DNA from: Platycnemis pennipes
Lineage: Eukaryota; Arthropoda; Insecta; Odonata; Platycnemididae
Assembly (NCBI GenBank): GCA_933228895.1
Contig: OW121857.1
Coordinates: forward strand, 2,232,001 to 2,296,000
DNA: 64,000 nt
Reading direction: 5' to 3'
The notes below the pieces were generated by a model. The model saw only the letters and a program-made list of their open reading frames with translations. It was not told where the DNA came from and did no database searches. The translations under genes and the position numbers were made by a program. How positions within the stretch are numbered: position 1 is the stretch's first letter; each line of letters opens with the position of its first letter. This document shows, one piece after another, positions 45,301 to 58,164 of this stretch.

Positions 45301-45734
45301 AAAGAAAGTGTTCAAAATGTTGTCCAGTAGTTGCGGCATTATAAAAGAACAAGTTACAATCTTCGCGGGCACTTTATGATCCTGTACACGCCAAGTTTTC
45401 ATAAAAATAGCAGCTTACACCAAAAAAAACTTACAGTAAAAACTGTAACTCCCATTTAAGGTGCCTTAAGAAAGAGAGAGAGAGGGCGGGGGAAGTGGAT
45501 ATTAAGTCCAAGGGAATTGGAGCAATTTCCAAGTAATTGAAGCAATATTGGTCTCGTCATATCTTTGCGAAATTATAGAGGGCATGTATGATGAAGAGTG
45601 TTTGATGGTGTTATGTACAATACCTGTAGCTTACAAGCTCACTAACTACGAGCACCTGGAACGTATTTCATAGTTAGATGTTCCTCTATGAAGAAGTAAA
45701 AGTAAGGGATTGAGAAGAAGAGACGTCTGACCGA
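45301..45734. other. Unassigned spacer
   Basis: Contains a short GA run near 45472-45484. No gene recognised. Confidence 0.4.
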
Positions 45735-46032
45735 TCAGCTGTACAAGCGTTTGATTGCATTAGCATCCTCTTTCCTTTGCACCAGATCCCAGCTCGAATA
45801 GGGGTAGCCGGCCGAGGTGGCATTTAGGGAGGCAGGGTTCTGCTCGGTCGGAACGTACCGCCACGTGATGTCCCGTGACATATCCTTTATTAATTCTGTA
45901 CGCATAAACTTTAAATCTACGTTGTCAAAAAGTACTCCTCTACCCTTCCGTAGGGCCTGCACAACAGCCATATTGTCCGAGAGTACATTGATAGATATAT
46001 ATTTATGGGAAATAGATACAATGTGCCTCATG
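45735..46032 (-). pseudogene. LTR-type retroelement RNase H fragment
   Basis: The minus frame reads INVLSDNMAVVQALRKG, then about 30 residues, then ITWRYVPTEQNPAS, then a tail ending in a stop. SDN with the catalytic Asp, and a late WRYVPTEQNPA(D) block, are characteristic of the RNase H domain of LTR or tyrosine-recombinase retroelements; the last Asp of NPAD is Ser here. The upstream half of the domain is cut off by the B LINE inserted at 46033; beyond it the frame continues only into LINE 3' UTR. I cannot tell BEL/Pao, Gypsy or DIRS from this piece. Confidence 0.65.
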
Positions 46033-47205
46033 CATCTAAATCTACATAATACCCTGCAAGCCACCATAGAGGTGTGTGGCAGGGGTGAATTCTTACCAAA
46101 CATGCACTACATGCATAAAAAAGGATTAGTATTTATATGCTGTTCTAAACTCCACTTTAAAAAAAAGATAAAAATAGCAAAGCAAACATGCAAATACGTG
46201 CTGTTAGTTGGGTTAGCTTCAAGTCCTTACACCAACATGCAGCTACCAATGTTATCCATTGCTACACTCGTATTGGATATATTTACCGTTATTAATATTT
46301 CTAATTGTACGAGGAAAAAAGGACATTTTGAATCCTTCAGTTCGGCAATCAAATTCCCTAATTTTGTAATTATGGTCCAGTCTACAATATTAAGTTGGGG
46401 TCCGCAAAATATTTTTAACATCGTCACTGAAAATATGGTCTTGGATTTTCTTTAAGGAATTAAGCCTAAATTTCAACTTTCGACCTGACAATGAATCCCA
46501 TTTTCAGTCATTTAATAGACTTGTTACGCTAATAAGGTTATCGTACCGTCCCTCTACGAATCTTTCCAATCTTCGCTGATCACACGTTCAAATTCATTAT
46601 TTAGACCGATTTCGTAGGGATCCCATTCATCATCATCATTGGTCAACAATCCTAGGATTGGTTTGACGCAGCTTTCCACTAGCTACTTTTCTAGTTACTT
46701 ACTTACTTAGCTACACTGGCAGCATATTCCAAATGAGGTGTAACAAGGGAAAAGTAGCTGATTTCTCGTACATGATCGTCACACTTACCCAGTACTCTTT
46801 TGATGAATCCCAGTCTACGATTCGCATGTCCCATTATTTCGCGTATGTGTTTCCCCAGGAAAGATACCTAATGTGTCTGTCTTATTCCAAGTTATTTAAT
46901 GGATTCCACGCTTTTTAATTCATTATTACTTACTTTTTAAGTGCTAGGAGGAGAGCTATTCTTTTTCCAAAAATTCATCACAAGAGATTTTAAAACTTTA
47001 ATTCTAACTGCCATGTATCACACCAATTTTCAATTCCTTGTAGGTCAACACTTAAATATTCTTTATCGTTAGAGCATAGAATTTCCCTGACCATTACTGC
47101 GTCTTCGGCAAGTAGACGAAGCTTACTTTTTACCACCTTATGGAAATCAACAGAAGGAACAGGAGTGGGCCTATCACACTACCTTTTGGGGCACCTGAAG
47201 TGACA
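46033..47205 (-). pseudogene. CR1/Jockey-type LINE, family B, minus-strand copy
   Basis: From its 3' end at 46033 (complement of the hexamer tail, ATCTAAATCTACAT) through the shared hairpin complement (about 46050-46086) the copy reads back to the RT core, ending at the equivalent of VTSGAPKGSVIGPL near 47160-47203. The catalytic FADD box is damaged (LAEDAV-like reading near 47100-47120) and small deletions break the frame. The part equivalent to YAASVWDP is split by an 86-base insertion at 46627-46712. It was inserted next to or into the RNase H fragment at 45735-46032. The antisense ORF on the plus strand (45817-46455) is not a gene. Confidence 0.9.
46627..46712 (-). mobile_element. RTE-like LINE 3' end, nested in LINE B
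   Basis: Interrupts the LINE B sequence between GGGATCCCAT and ACACTGGCAGCAT. The plus strand reads TCATCATCATCATTGGTCAA then CCTAGGATTGGTTTGACGCA, the complement of the RTE-like 3' end seen at 54897 and 62885. Only the terminal 80 or so bases are present. Confidence 0.85.
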
Positions 47206-47790
47206 ATTTTTTATATGTAGGCCTCTCATCGGCGAATGGCCAAATTGCAATTGTACATGTCGCTTACCAAAGCATATATCTTTAATATTAGGACATTTAT
47301 TTCATAGCCACTTCGCAGTGCATAAAGTACGCCCGGGCGTAGACACCAAGAGAAGAAAATGAGGGTTTATCTCTTAAAGCCTCCCAAAGAAAAAAATACG
47401 CAATAATTAGTACTGTATGGTCAGGCTCTTTGTAATGTGGACGATTACATTTTTATTCACGTAAATAATCCGTGTAAGTGAGTACACAACTGAAGAAGGT
47501 AGATTTTGCAAATCGTAACTCACCACACAGCAGGTATTTCCCGTGAGCAGCATAAGGCCACCATGGGCTCTATGTCTAAATGAACCTCCTTTCCGATATG
47601 CTACGTCACTACCAAGTGCTGTCATGAAAATCGATAGAAGAGAGAGCTAGGAGAGACCCTCATTTTGGGGCAAACATGTTCTCTATGTTCTATGCTTCCA
47701 TCGCTGTGTGGCAGTTTGTGCAGTATTTAGTGCTGCCGTTTAGTCGTGGAAACAAAGAGCTCGTGAACAAGAGTTGCAATCAGTCCTTCG
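47206..47790. other. Unassigned spacer
   Basis: No gene recognised; lies between LINE B and the hAT-like MITE. Confidence 0.4.
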
Positions 47791-47798
47791 CTTATGTG

Positions 47799-48462
47799 TA
47801 GGGCTGTGTGATACCACGATATATCGTCGACGATACTCGATATGCACTTGATATCAGGAGTCCATATTTCGATATCCGAAATTCCGATATGACGATATCC
47901 TGTTCCCGGTGTTTTTTTCTGTCACCCTTATTTTTCAGTCTCCATTTAGCGCAATTTCTCGGTAATGGTTGATCGGATTGAAGTGCTATAAATGGCCTCT
48001 TCCTTCCAAAATATTACACTACCTCGATCGTTAATTATGTATTTTAAATTGTCTAATTTGCTATTGTTATTGATTATTACATTTTTATCATAAAATTTGG
48101 ATGTCGGGAATGGAATGGTCATGGTGCGATTTCATCGCTCAAAACTTGAATTCAACAAGAAAAGGTCAAATTTGTTTGTAAAATTATCGTTTTCAAACCG
48201 TGATTCGGAATTTAAAACAATTTCACCATTCTTCGACCAAGGTCAAAGGTGGTTATATTTTAGCTCATATGGGCAGTATCAAAAAAATGAAAAGAGCCTC
48301 TGTTATCTGAAATTATATGCTTTTTCGCCTAAAGTTATTATATTATAAGTCGACATCCGATATCCCGATATGTCCATATCACGATATCTCCTATTTATAT
48401 CGCGAAACCGATATATCGGCGAATCCGCGATATTCAAAACAGCAGCATATCGCACAGTCCTA
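47799..48462. mobile_element. hAT-like MITE rich in GATATC/CGATAT
   Basis: The left end TAGGGCTGTGTGATA and the right end (reverse complement TAGGACTGTGCGATA) form terminal inverted repeats of the hAT TAGGGNTGTGCGATA kind. Flanking octamers CTTATGTG (47791-47798) and CCTTTGCG (48463-48470) agree at 5 of 8 positions, compatible with an old 8-bp target duplication. Both subterminal zones carry many CGATAT words. No transposase is encoded; the 83-codon ORF at 48097-48348 looks fortuitous. Confidence 0.72.
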
Positions 48463-48470
48463 CCTTTGCG

Positions 48471-51400
48471 TGAACAAGGCCAAACACATGTCCCTCCTTG
48501 TGCTGTCGGCGGCGGTGACGACACTCACCTCGATCAACTCTCCTCTTCAAGACGCCTTCCGAGGGGAAGAGAAGCTCTCTCCCCCCCTCTTGGCGGCGCA
48601 CAGTGGGGCCAAAATCGGTTTGGCTGGCCAAAATCATAAAAATGAAACTGACGATTTAGAGGTGATATTAGTTTTATTTTGTAAATAAATGTCTTAGGCA
48701 TAGACTCGTATGATTTTTTTGGTTGTATGATGCCACTGTTACCTTTGGAGACCATTGAATGTAAATCAATTTTGTGCCACTTTTTTAGATACGTGATTGC
48801 CTCATTTATTCCATTGACTCTATTGCGCAATTGCTAATAATGAGAGCAATGAAATTTAACATCAATAAAGTAACATGTCTTAAGGTTTTTATCACGAATT
48901 TTGAGACAGCAATTACCAATAGAAAACTCTGTACAGGATGGTAATCAAACGAGGTACCATCGAAAAAATTTCGCGTTTCTGGCTTGATATTCAAAAAATG
49001 TCTGACGAGGTCGGAGCAATTTTCAAAGCCCAAATACTTCCTTTGTGTGTTTTCTGTCATATATGAACAAATCAGCTGCTACCATGCGCAACATTGTGAG
49101 TAATGACAATTTAATCTTCTCCCTCCTAAGTCGGCCGGAACCGGCCGCATGGCGTTCTTTGACTTCTCGCCGAATTTAAATACCCAGTATCCCTAGCTTT
49201 TAATTCCCAAGTAGCTCCAGCAGTGCTCCTAAGTTTACGTCTCTAAATATAATCCTCAAATTTCGAAACACTGTCGTGAAATTTATAACAAATTTCCGTT
49301 ATAAATAGATTTTTAAGACTAATAGACATAACTTCGGTTTCTCAACTTATGGTTTATGGCTAGCGTGTTTATCAACATTTCCTAGTATTCAGTGAAAAAA
49401 ATCCTCACCTAACATGCATTCCGATAATCGAATTCATTCGATCCTATGGGCAAGTTGTGCATTAACCCCCTTCCTCCTACAAAGGCGCGTGTTACTTCGT
49501 GATGCAATGTATCATATTTAGAGCGTAGTGCATAATCATCTGTCGCTTATGACCTCAAAGGCCAAGAGAAATAGAGGTCTTATGACCAAAGGAGCCTTCA
49601 CTCAGCGCCTCACACCAAAGGTGCATGAGAAAGGGTCAGGGGGGCTAAAAGATTTTTTTCTTTTTTTGCGCCACATGTCTGTCTGAGCGTGAGATAGGAA
49701 TGAGTGTTTTCTTAGAAAAACATATACCCCCTAGAGGAGGCGGAAGCGTGGAGTGACCAAAAGAAGGCCCTTCGCAAGCCAATGCTGGTCACCCATTTTC
49801 GGCTATCTATCGTGAGAGAGAACGCCTTGGCTGCATGCATAAACAAGCCATAGCAGGCGCGGTGTTTCCATCTTCTATTCTCGTATCTCAAAGTGTCCCA
49901 TTCATTCATTGAAGAAACTAGGGCTCATTACCTCCCCGCGAACAAGCCCTCTTCTGAAATGACTCCAGAATCTTCTTTCAGCGCTTAGCTGGTAATAATG
50001 TGCCATCCCAAAGACTCATAAGGTCTTCGGGATTTTGTGAGTGCTGTGACTGATATTATGAGGTTCTGTTTCATCTCAGAGGAGTTAAGGATAAGAGAGT
50101 TGCGTGCCTTGGCGAAGATAAACACTTTCTAGCTGAAACAGAATCATATGAGTCTCAAAAGATTGCCCTCAGTATAGCAGAGCAAGACGGCCAGTGTAGG
50201 CCGAATTAGAAAGAGAGCGAATTGAGGCATTTAAACTTCCATTGGGAGAGGATTAAAGTTTCCGCGCCATAATAATTTAAGGTGGGGTAAGACGGGTGAA
50301 TAAGCGCTTGCCCCTAGCTTCCATAAGACTAGTGGTGGATATTCTCTACAAGAGTTATGTCTTTTAAAATAACTAGGCGAATGCTTTACACCCTGCTCAT
50401 CGAGAAATCTAATGGTGGATGGTAAGAACGATATGATCATATGTATTCTTATATGTTGAGGAACAGCTAGATTTGTCATTTCGTAGACTCGGCGATTTGT
50501 AGACACTGTGGAGATATCCGGAAGAAATGGCAGGATAGCAGTCAAGTGCACAAAAGATTTCTTCACTCTAATGAAGGTTGGCTGAACAAGACAATCACTA
50601 TCACCGTGATTTAACGTGACGTTGTTTAATTTTTTGACCATGCATATTTATGAACATTTTTTTCGAGAAAATTTTGAAGAAAAAATGAAAAAGTTGTATT
50701 TCAGGGTATTGCCCTAACAAAATGTGTTACATCAATATGTACTCAAAAATCTTTGCCATCGATTGATATAAAAATATTCTGCTCTTTAGCACCGCAAAAT
50801 AACTTTTTTAAACAAAATAATACAACAGTTTCGCGTCCACGTGCCACCCAATGACACGCATACGTGCTATACAATCTGTTCAGCGGTATAGCACAGGCAT
50901 AGTCATTTTGAATGAATTAATTGCAACGTATAAGAGTTGCGTGGGTACATAAACAGTTTTCCATTAACAAATAACATTTATGCAATGCATGCCATTTTCA
51001 TAGTTTTATAATGTATGTAGGTACTAAATAGCAACCTTGCATTGTACATAGATATCAGTAAAATCATGTCCAAACAAATATAAACACAACGGTAGTTATT
51101 ATACTATATAATCAATATTTAAATTTATATCTATGTTAATAACTCTGTACGGAGATTTGATTAATATATTAATTTACCTATATGTATTCTTAATGTGTCA
51201 TCAACAGATCGGATTATAAACTTGCGAGGTGATAATAATCCTTCTCGGGAAGATTCTTGAAAAAATCTCTGTATACCTGTGCTCTAGTCCATGTACTTGA
51301 TTGCTCTTAATTATTATATTTTATTAGCATAACTGAAATCAGATTCGGCGTTAGCAATCCCAGAAACCTATGTATAGCCATTTCTGTAAGCACTCAATGA

Positions 51401-53767
51401 GGTTTACTTCTTTTGACTACTTGGCTCGTTTTCTTTTAGATCGTGTTTTTTTCGTTGCAAAACGATTAGTAAAGCTTGCGAAAGTTACAATAAATATCCG
51501 AACCAGCCATTTATTATCAATTTCCTAAAACGATAAGTGCTATATTTCCATGGTAGTAAAAAATACTACAATTTCTTGAAAACGAACCATGTGTGTTGCG
51601 GGGTAGTCTACCCTCAACAGTCACACTACGCTGTACCTTGGTTTCAAGGACAAAATTTACAAAAATAACTTCAGATTCGGCTTCAGCAACCACACAAACC
51701 CTTACATAGCGATTTTCGTTGACATATAACACGATTTTCCTATTTTGGCCATATTTTCGGCAATCGGCCCCACTGTGCGGCGGCGGCGCGCGGTGTGACT
51801 TCCACGCAGCATATGACGTCGTGGTGGATGCGGGCACGTTGCCCAGGAGGCGAGTGTGGGAGGGGCGAGCGAATCCTTGCTTTGTTGCGGACGCAGGGGA
51901 TCCGTTTCGTGTTTGTCGGCAGCGACACTTCAGCACTGGCGGTGTGGCCCCCCTGCGGGCAGAGCCTCGGGGGAGAAGTTCGATTCAAGGGAATACATTT
52001 TCCAGGGCCACCCGGGGAAAGTAACTTGCCACCCTGATGTGTGAATTTCACGTTGTGCTTACTACTGCGTGGCCTCAACCACCGAACTGACTTCAGAGTT
52101 GAGCCATGGCGTTGACGTAATTGGTTGCTTCTGGCCATCCAGCATAATCTTAAGACGGTCCCCGGCATTCGGGGCAGTGGCTCGCCGTTTGATTGCCCGG
52201 CCGGGGTGGACCTCATCCCGAGTTGAATGGAGCCCGAGTGCATCGGCGTCCAATGGGGGCGTTTACTCGGAACCGAAATCTTAATCTTCTAACCACAACC
52301 ATTCACTCATAAATCAAACATTAAAATTAGCAAAAGGTGACGCCCACCGAAAAAGCTGCTGTGATAACACTGACGTCGTTTTCCTCCCGTCCTTGACTGA
52401 TTTTAGGGGAAGGGAAGGGAGTGGTGGGGGGTTCTCGGAAGGTCTGCTCGCACAGATGCTGTCGCAATCGCTCCTATTGGCAGAGTCAGCTGTGTCTCCC
52501 CCATTGCGATGAAGCCAAGTAGCTTCGCGGGCTCAGTGTTGATTGGACGAAGTCGATATACGTCAGAGGTTGCACCACGCCCACTTTTCCGAAAGGGTTA
52601 AAAACATCAGTTATTCGCCGTTTATAACTCGAGAAATAATTGACGGATCAAAAAACAGAAAAAATGTCTTTTTATTTTACAAACTCTATCATATTCGCCA
52701 ATAAAAAAACCGTGGTAAACGACCCCATTCCGCCTCGGGCTCAGCTCATCTCGGAGTTGAGTTTCTAAGATAGGCCGAGCTACATCACCCTCGCCTTTGG
52801 AGCACTTTGAAAGACAGCATCTAATTTTTCTATGAACTTGAAACTAGCGGATCGGCGAGTATTGTGAGGAAAAGAGAACGGTCAAGCGACAGTTACACCT
52901 CAATCGGTAATCCACTTCCGGACATGATAGCTTTCGATGAATATCACATCGTAAGGCATATTCCATAATTACGAGCGTAGACCGAGTCAGCTATTACTCC
53001 AGATTGACTTCTATAAGAATCTGTCGTAAGAAAAATATTAAGATGTACTGTCATGAACACTATTCATGCCTTTTTCAATTTTTTTCTAGACTATCTTCCA
53101 TTTGCTATTTTTTCCACAGTTATAATTTTTGTATTCCTCGGGAAGAGACCTTTTTATATTCCTATTGTGAAGTTCCTGGCAATTGGACCGATTACGAGTT
53201 GATTTTATTTGTTTCACTCTCCTTAACTTGTTGAAATGTTAAAAGTTACTAAAGTGTTAAAATATTATATATCATCTCTAAGAAATCAGGGACGAAAAAT
53301 AACTGTAATGTATTTCTGTATTCTGTGAACTGTTGATGCGATTGTATAATATTTATGATCTGCTATCATCATATCATTCATCGCTATCATCAGTGTGGTT
53401 AAGTTGGATGAAATGTTAACGATGCTATCCTCGGCTAATTTCGTTTCGAGTGAACTTATTTTCACTGCAAGCGCACTATTCTGTCCCGTTTTACTGATAT
53501 CGGCTTTTCTGTGTGTTTGCACTGGAACACCCGTCCATTTGTCTCCAGCCCAATCGATAAAGCCTGAAATAACGCCGTCTGAGCACACATTCGGAGGTTT
53601 CGTGTGATACTTATCTCCATCGTTGATCGATTGTTTCTGGCGGTCACTGCGGTCACATGGGAGAGGCCTTTATTACAGCTGCACTGACTTGGCGACAGAT
53701 CCCGGTTCTCCACTGCTCTTCCCTCGGGAGCATTCTTCCTCCAACTCCTTCCTTGAAAAGCGGACGT
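48471..53767. other. Unassigned region
   Basis: No recognised gene. Bases 50650-51500 are strongly AT-rich. Bases 51770-52270 are GC-rich and CpG-rich, with long open frames on both strands (167 codons on minus at 51740-52243; 101 on plus at 51719-52024), none with a known domain; this could be a CpG island or promoter-type region. Confidence 0.35.
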
Positions 53768-54897
53768 GATCAACGACGAAATCAATTTGGATTCAGGAAA
53801 AAACCAGGAGCTAGGGAGGCAATACTCGGCTTAAGGATAATGGCCGAGAAAATGATACACGTAAACAAGCCGTTCTATGCGGCATTCGTGTCCTTGGAAA
53901 AGGCCTTTGACAACTTCGAATGGAACAAGATGTTCAAGATACTGGAAGCGATTGGAATGTACTACAAGGAGAGAAGAATAATCTATAGCCTCTACAAGAA
54001 CCAAGTCACCACAATGCGAATGAAAGACGGAAGGAAGAGAGAAGCCAAAATAAATAAAGGAGTCAGACAAGTATGCAACTTCTCCCATGCGTTATTCAAT
54101 ATATAAATGAAAGAAGCCATAAGAGACACAGAGGAAATTGGTATCAAGGGCATCAAGGTGAATGGCGAAGAAATAAGCATGCTAAGGTTTGCTGATGACA
54201 TCGCAGTTGTAGCAGAAAGTCGAGAGGACTTGCAAGCATCCCTGACCACAATGGACCAAGTACTTCAAGAATATAATGTGAGCATCAAAGAGAAGAAAAT
54301 TAAAATCCTAGTGCGCGGAAGAGAGAAGCTTAGGGCAAAAATCACAAATCGAGGAGTGAATTTGGAACAAGTGGAGTGCTTCACGTACCTCGGCAGCACT
54401 ATAACTTGGGATGGAAGAAGCTCGACGGACATCAAGCGAAGAATAGCACAAGCTAAGGAGGCGTTTATGAAGAAGAGACAATTGCTGTGCTCAAAGAACC
54501 TACGGCTGCAAACAAGGAAGCACTTCATCGAAACATTCGTGTGGTGCGTTGTACTCAATGGATCAGAGACATAGAACATCGGGAAAGCAGACCAACGAAG
54601 AATTGAAGCCTTCGAAACATGGTGCTGGAGGAGAATGTTGAAGATTAAATGGAAAGATAAATTGAGTAACGATGAGGTGCATAGAAGATCAGAATCACAA
54701 TGAATTAGTTAGAAATATAATAGAAGGGCAGATTGAAGGGAAGGTCCCGCTAGGAAGTCCAAAGGACAAGTATATAGGACAAATAAAGAAGGACTTGAAA
54801 AGAGAAAACAGAGGAGAGGGCGTGAGGGAATTAACAGGGCAGAATGGAGGGCTGCAGTGAACCAGTCCTAGGATTGAAATACTGATGATTATGATGA
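53768..54897 (+). pseudogene. RTE-like LINE reverse transcriptase, 5'-truncated
   Basis: The frame starts in the RT domain with NQFGFRKKPGAREAI (equivalent of QxGFR), then FVSLEKAFDNFEW (catalytic Asp of the DxxKAFD box replaced by Ser-Leu-Glu), YSLYKNQVTTMRM, INKGVRQVCNFSHALF (GVRQGC box with Gly changed to Val), a stop at 54104, then MLRFADDIAVVAE with both catalytic Asp intact, FTYLGSTITWDGRS, and a C-terminal IEAFETWCWRRMLKI. Frame breaks at the stops at 54104 and 54572. The 3' end carries CCAGTCCTAGGATTG and ends in ATGATGATGATG near 54897, an (ATG)n-type tail. The endonuclease is missing. Confidence 0.9.
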
Positions 54898-57625
54898 TGA
54901 TGTTTAATACAGCAGTTATCGCAGTTTAGTGGTAGCATTGCGTAATTCACATGTCTGGGGATTTTAGCGTGTGGAATATCATTTTTTTCCGTTACTTTAA
55001 TTGTGCATATTTTTCACAGATTGTAGCAACGCAAGCAAGGCGCGTTTAATTCCAAAGGGAAATTCCCCCGGTTTTATCCGTCGATGCAGAGACTTAACAC
55101 TGCAAAGTGCCTCGTCGTATCGTGGGAATTTCTAGGCGAGTGGCGTCCACTTTTAATCGAATACAGTCTCCTTATTACGTTTCTCTCATAGCCGTTTGAC
55201 TTTAAGAAATCTTTAATACCGCTTAGGAGTCAACATTACAAGTAGCATGGCGGTCAACTCTCGGTATAGTTGGCAAGCGAATGAAATTTCTCCACAATAA
55301 TAGTCTCCAGTTGAAAGTGTGTATTTATGAAACAAACCTTTCAACACAGTTGTTGCTGTGCCTGCCAATATTTGTTGCTGAGACATGATACGATAATTGT
55401 CAAGTATATATCGATAATAATAGGCTCAACGATGTTTGTAGAAAAACATCGTTTTCGTCTAATTATTCCTGCTTAAAATGCGTAATCGATATCAAAATAA
55501 ACAATGTCATGCTGTCTCCCTGGTCTCTGCCTCTTGAATGTTGGTTCTTTTTCCTCGGATGAAGCCACTCACATCGCGAGAGGGTGATCTGGATTATGTG
55601 AGATGATGCGGTCGGTGTGACAGGAGTTCACTGATGGTTGTTCAAGGGTCTCCGAAGCCAGTGTTATTAGCTGTCAGCAGGATGCTCCTTCTACTCGTAG
55701 ATGGCCGCCTAGCTGACGACTAAGGTGATGATTCAGGAATTCGAAAAATCTCGCAAGATGAGAAAAGCGGCTGAATCTGCAATTGGCTGCGGAATGTATT
55801 CGGTGCACACTTGTCTTGGGGACCGCAAGACTTCTCGAGGGAAGCCGTCTTTCTTACTCTCCCCGGGTTCAAATCCCGGCAGTGGGAGATATTTTTCGTT
55901 GATGAAATCCCTGGTGCCTTCCGTTAAGAACAGACTAACTACGGCGCTGGGTTTCCATCCTCCTTGAACTCTCATTGTGCCTTTTCTCCTCCCGTCTGAA
56001 GCACCTGTATGTGCGGACTTGAAAATTACTGATAGGTAGCCGTGGGTATATTTCTGACGTAATCTGTATTGATACAGTGCATTCCTTGAAAGCGAAATTT
56101 TGCCTATATATTTCACTTCTTGGCCATGATTTAAGAAGCTGTATAACATTTACAGACGGAGCAAAACGGGTATTCTGTGGAATAACCAATCAAGGAAGAC
56201 GTTTCACCTGATGAAGAATCACTTGACATATGAATATAGAATGATAAAGAGTCCGGAATGGCTTGATGAAAACATTAGCTCTAAGCAGTAAGAGGGAAAC
56301 AACTTCAAGTCAAATTTGAAAAGTGTTCGGGTTAGCTACCCTGGCGAGACGCATCAAAGATGTATAACTATGTTAATACTGAAGGTTGGCCGCGCCACAG
56401 ATGCAGTGGAGACCTGCATTAGCCCAATACTAAGCTTGGGGTCCCTATCTTTCATGACCTACGGGGTAAGAAACTGTGCAAGGAATACTCAGCAATCAGC
56501 ATCGTAATTGGTGCAGTGTGATGCTCCACACCTCTGTCCTGTAACCATCTTTCTCCGCTTTAAAATTAAAAATCAAACAATAGTTATCACAAATCATGTG
56601 AATAATATTTGCATTATTTTATTCGTAATAATGTACGGCTGAAAAAGAGGCCTTTGAGGTCACACATGCATATAATTTTTGTTCATTTTTTTTTCACATA
56701 TTGCTTGATTTCAAGATTCTTGATGGATAGAAATGTGTTTTGAAAGCACACGAGTGTGACCCTTTGATTGGCAGATTTCACGTTTGGCCTGCTCTCAATT
56801 TATCGACCCCCAAACATATTTCAAAAGTTCATTCGAGACTGACACACAAGTGGTGGATCTCGACAATGGTCGTTTGATGAGTCGCTAATCGATTCGATTC
56901 CGATAGGACGCGTGTCGCATTCCCCCTTTGTCGCCAATTCACCGCTCTCGTGATTTCCGCGCAAATGAAAAAAGGAGATGTGTGAAAATAAGCACCCCCT
57001 CCACCCCCACCCTGCGCTCGCCCCATCCACGTCGATATATCGATCGATATGGAAAGCGAGAAAGGGGAGCGAGACGTAATTTCCCGATTGCCCCTCACAA
57101 ATGCCTCTCGCGGTTCTGCCGGAAGATGGATTTCGGGCCCGATCGCTCTCGTGTTTGGTTTTTTCCCGCTGCGCAGGCGGTTTCCCTCCCTTCTCTCTGG
57201 GCACCCCCTGCCATGCTCCACTCTAGCACGCCACTGCTTCCCCATCACTCGGCTTCAATGTGCTCAGGATCGAAGGTGAAACCCCTTCCTTCTGGTGGGG
57301 ATGGAGACGAAAACATCGGAGGCTGGGCGTGAAGCAGGCAGCGGCGAGAGGGAATAAGAATCCAATCAAGACGACGACTGCGGCGGTCCACTCACTCCGC
57401 GAGGTGTGAATAATTCAGCCTCTCGCTGTCACTCGTGCGGAGTGGCAATGGCCAGCCCGCTTTCTTTTCCTCCGCCCCGATGTGCATCGCAGGGGTGTTT
57501 GCGAGGAATGCGAATTGATTGCACAGCGATTGATTTCACTCAGTCCTCGACACTCTCAAATTTTCTTCCTTCATTCCTTCTTTGCGCAGCCTCGAATTGC
57601 ATGCGTCTTCACCTCATTTACATCA
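54898..57625. other. Unassigned region
   Basis: A 10-11 bp hairpin (AACGATGTTT / AAACATCGTT) lies at about 55429-55451. An isolated B-box-like GGGTTCAAATCCC is at about 55867, without a convincing A-box. Bases 56930-57500 are GC-rich with open frames on both strands and no recognised domain. Confidence 0.35.
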
Positions 57626-58164
57626 CTCTAAAAGCGCGTTTACACGTAGAAGTTGACTGCTATGACAGTCAACTGCTAACAACTGTTTAGCCCTACTCGC
57701 ATGTGTAAATAGCAACTGCGATGCGAGTTCAGGTCGATACTAGACACATGTCGAACACTATCGATTCCAATTCGAGCTATTAGCAAAGTTGAAGTCCGTC
57801 TACTTTCCAGCGGAAATGTATCCAACACAATCGCAACAATCGCCAACGGAAAGCAATACACGACGGAATTTGGATATAATAACAAGGATATCCCTCCCCA
57901 AAAGGGGAGATTATACTCTTTAAAGAACTGGAACCAAAGATAATCATCAATGGAATTTATTGCTTGAAGAATTTCATGAACATTTAAGCATCAATCACTA
58001 TTGAAATAAAACTCTTTTTATTTGTTATGACAACGCCTAGATAGTGGCTTTAAGCTGCATAGAAGTTGGTGCAGACGCAGCATAGCAGTGGCGATATATC
58101 GATATATCGCGCATCTCGCGACTGTCATAGCAGTCAACTGCTACGTGTAAACGCTGCTTAAGAG
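57626..58164. mobile_element. MITE with 45-bp terminal inverted repeats, 539 bp
   Basis: The left end CTCTAAAAGCGCGTTTACAC with GTAGAAGTTGACTGCTATGA is matched by the reverse complement of the right end, CTCTTAAGCAGCGTTTACAC with GTAGCAGTTGACTGCTATGA, through CAGTC. Each end can also fold on itself (GTTGACTG/CAGTCAAC). The interior holds a CGATATATCGATATATCG palindrome near 58090. No transposase; the target duplication is unclear, with TTAC on both flanks the only candidate. Superfamily not assigned. Confidence 0.82.

Noticed and set aside
45817..46455. 212-codon plus-strand ORF
   Set aside because: It runs antisense through the RNase H fragment and the minus-strand LINE B 3' end; it has no motif of its own.
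51740..52243. 167-codon minus-strand ORF
   Set aside because: Located in a CpG-rich block where both strands are open; no recognised domain, so composition explains it.
55855..55890. tRNA-derived element from the B-box-like GGGTTCAAATCCC
   Set aside because: No convincing A-box at the right distance upstream and no copy elsewhere in the window.
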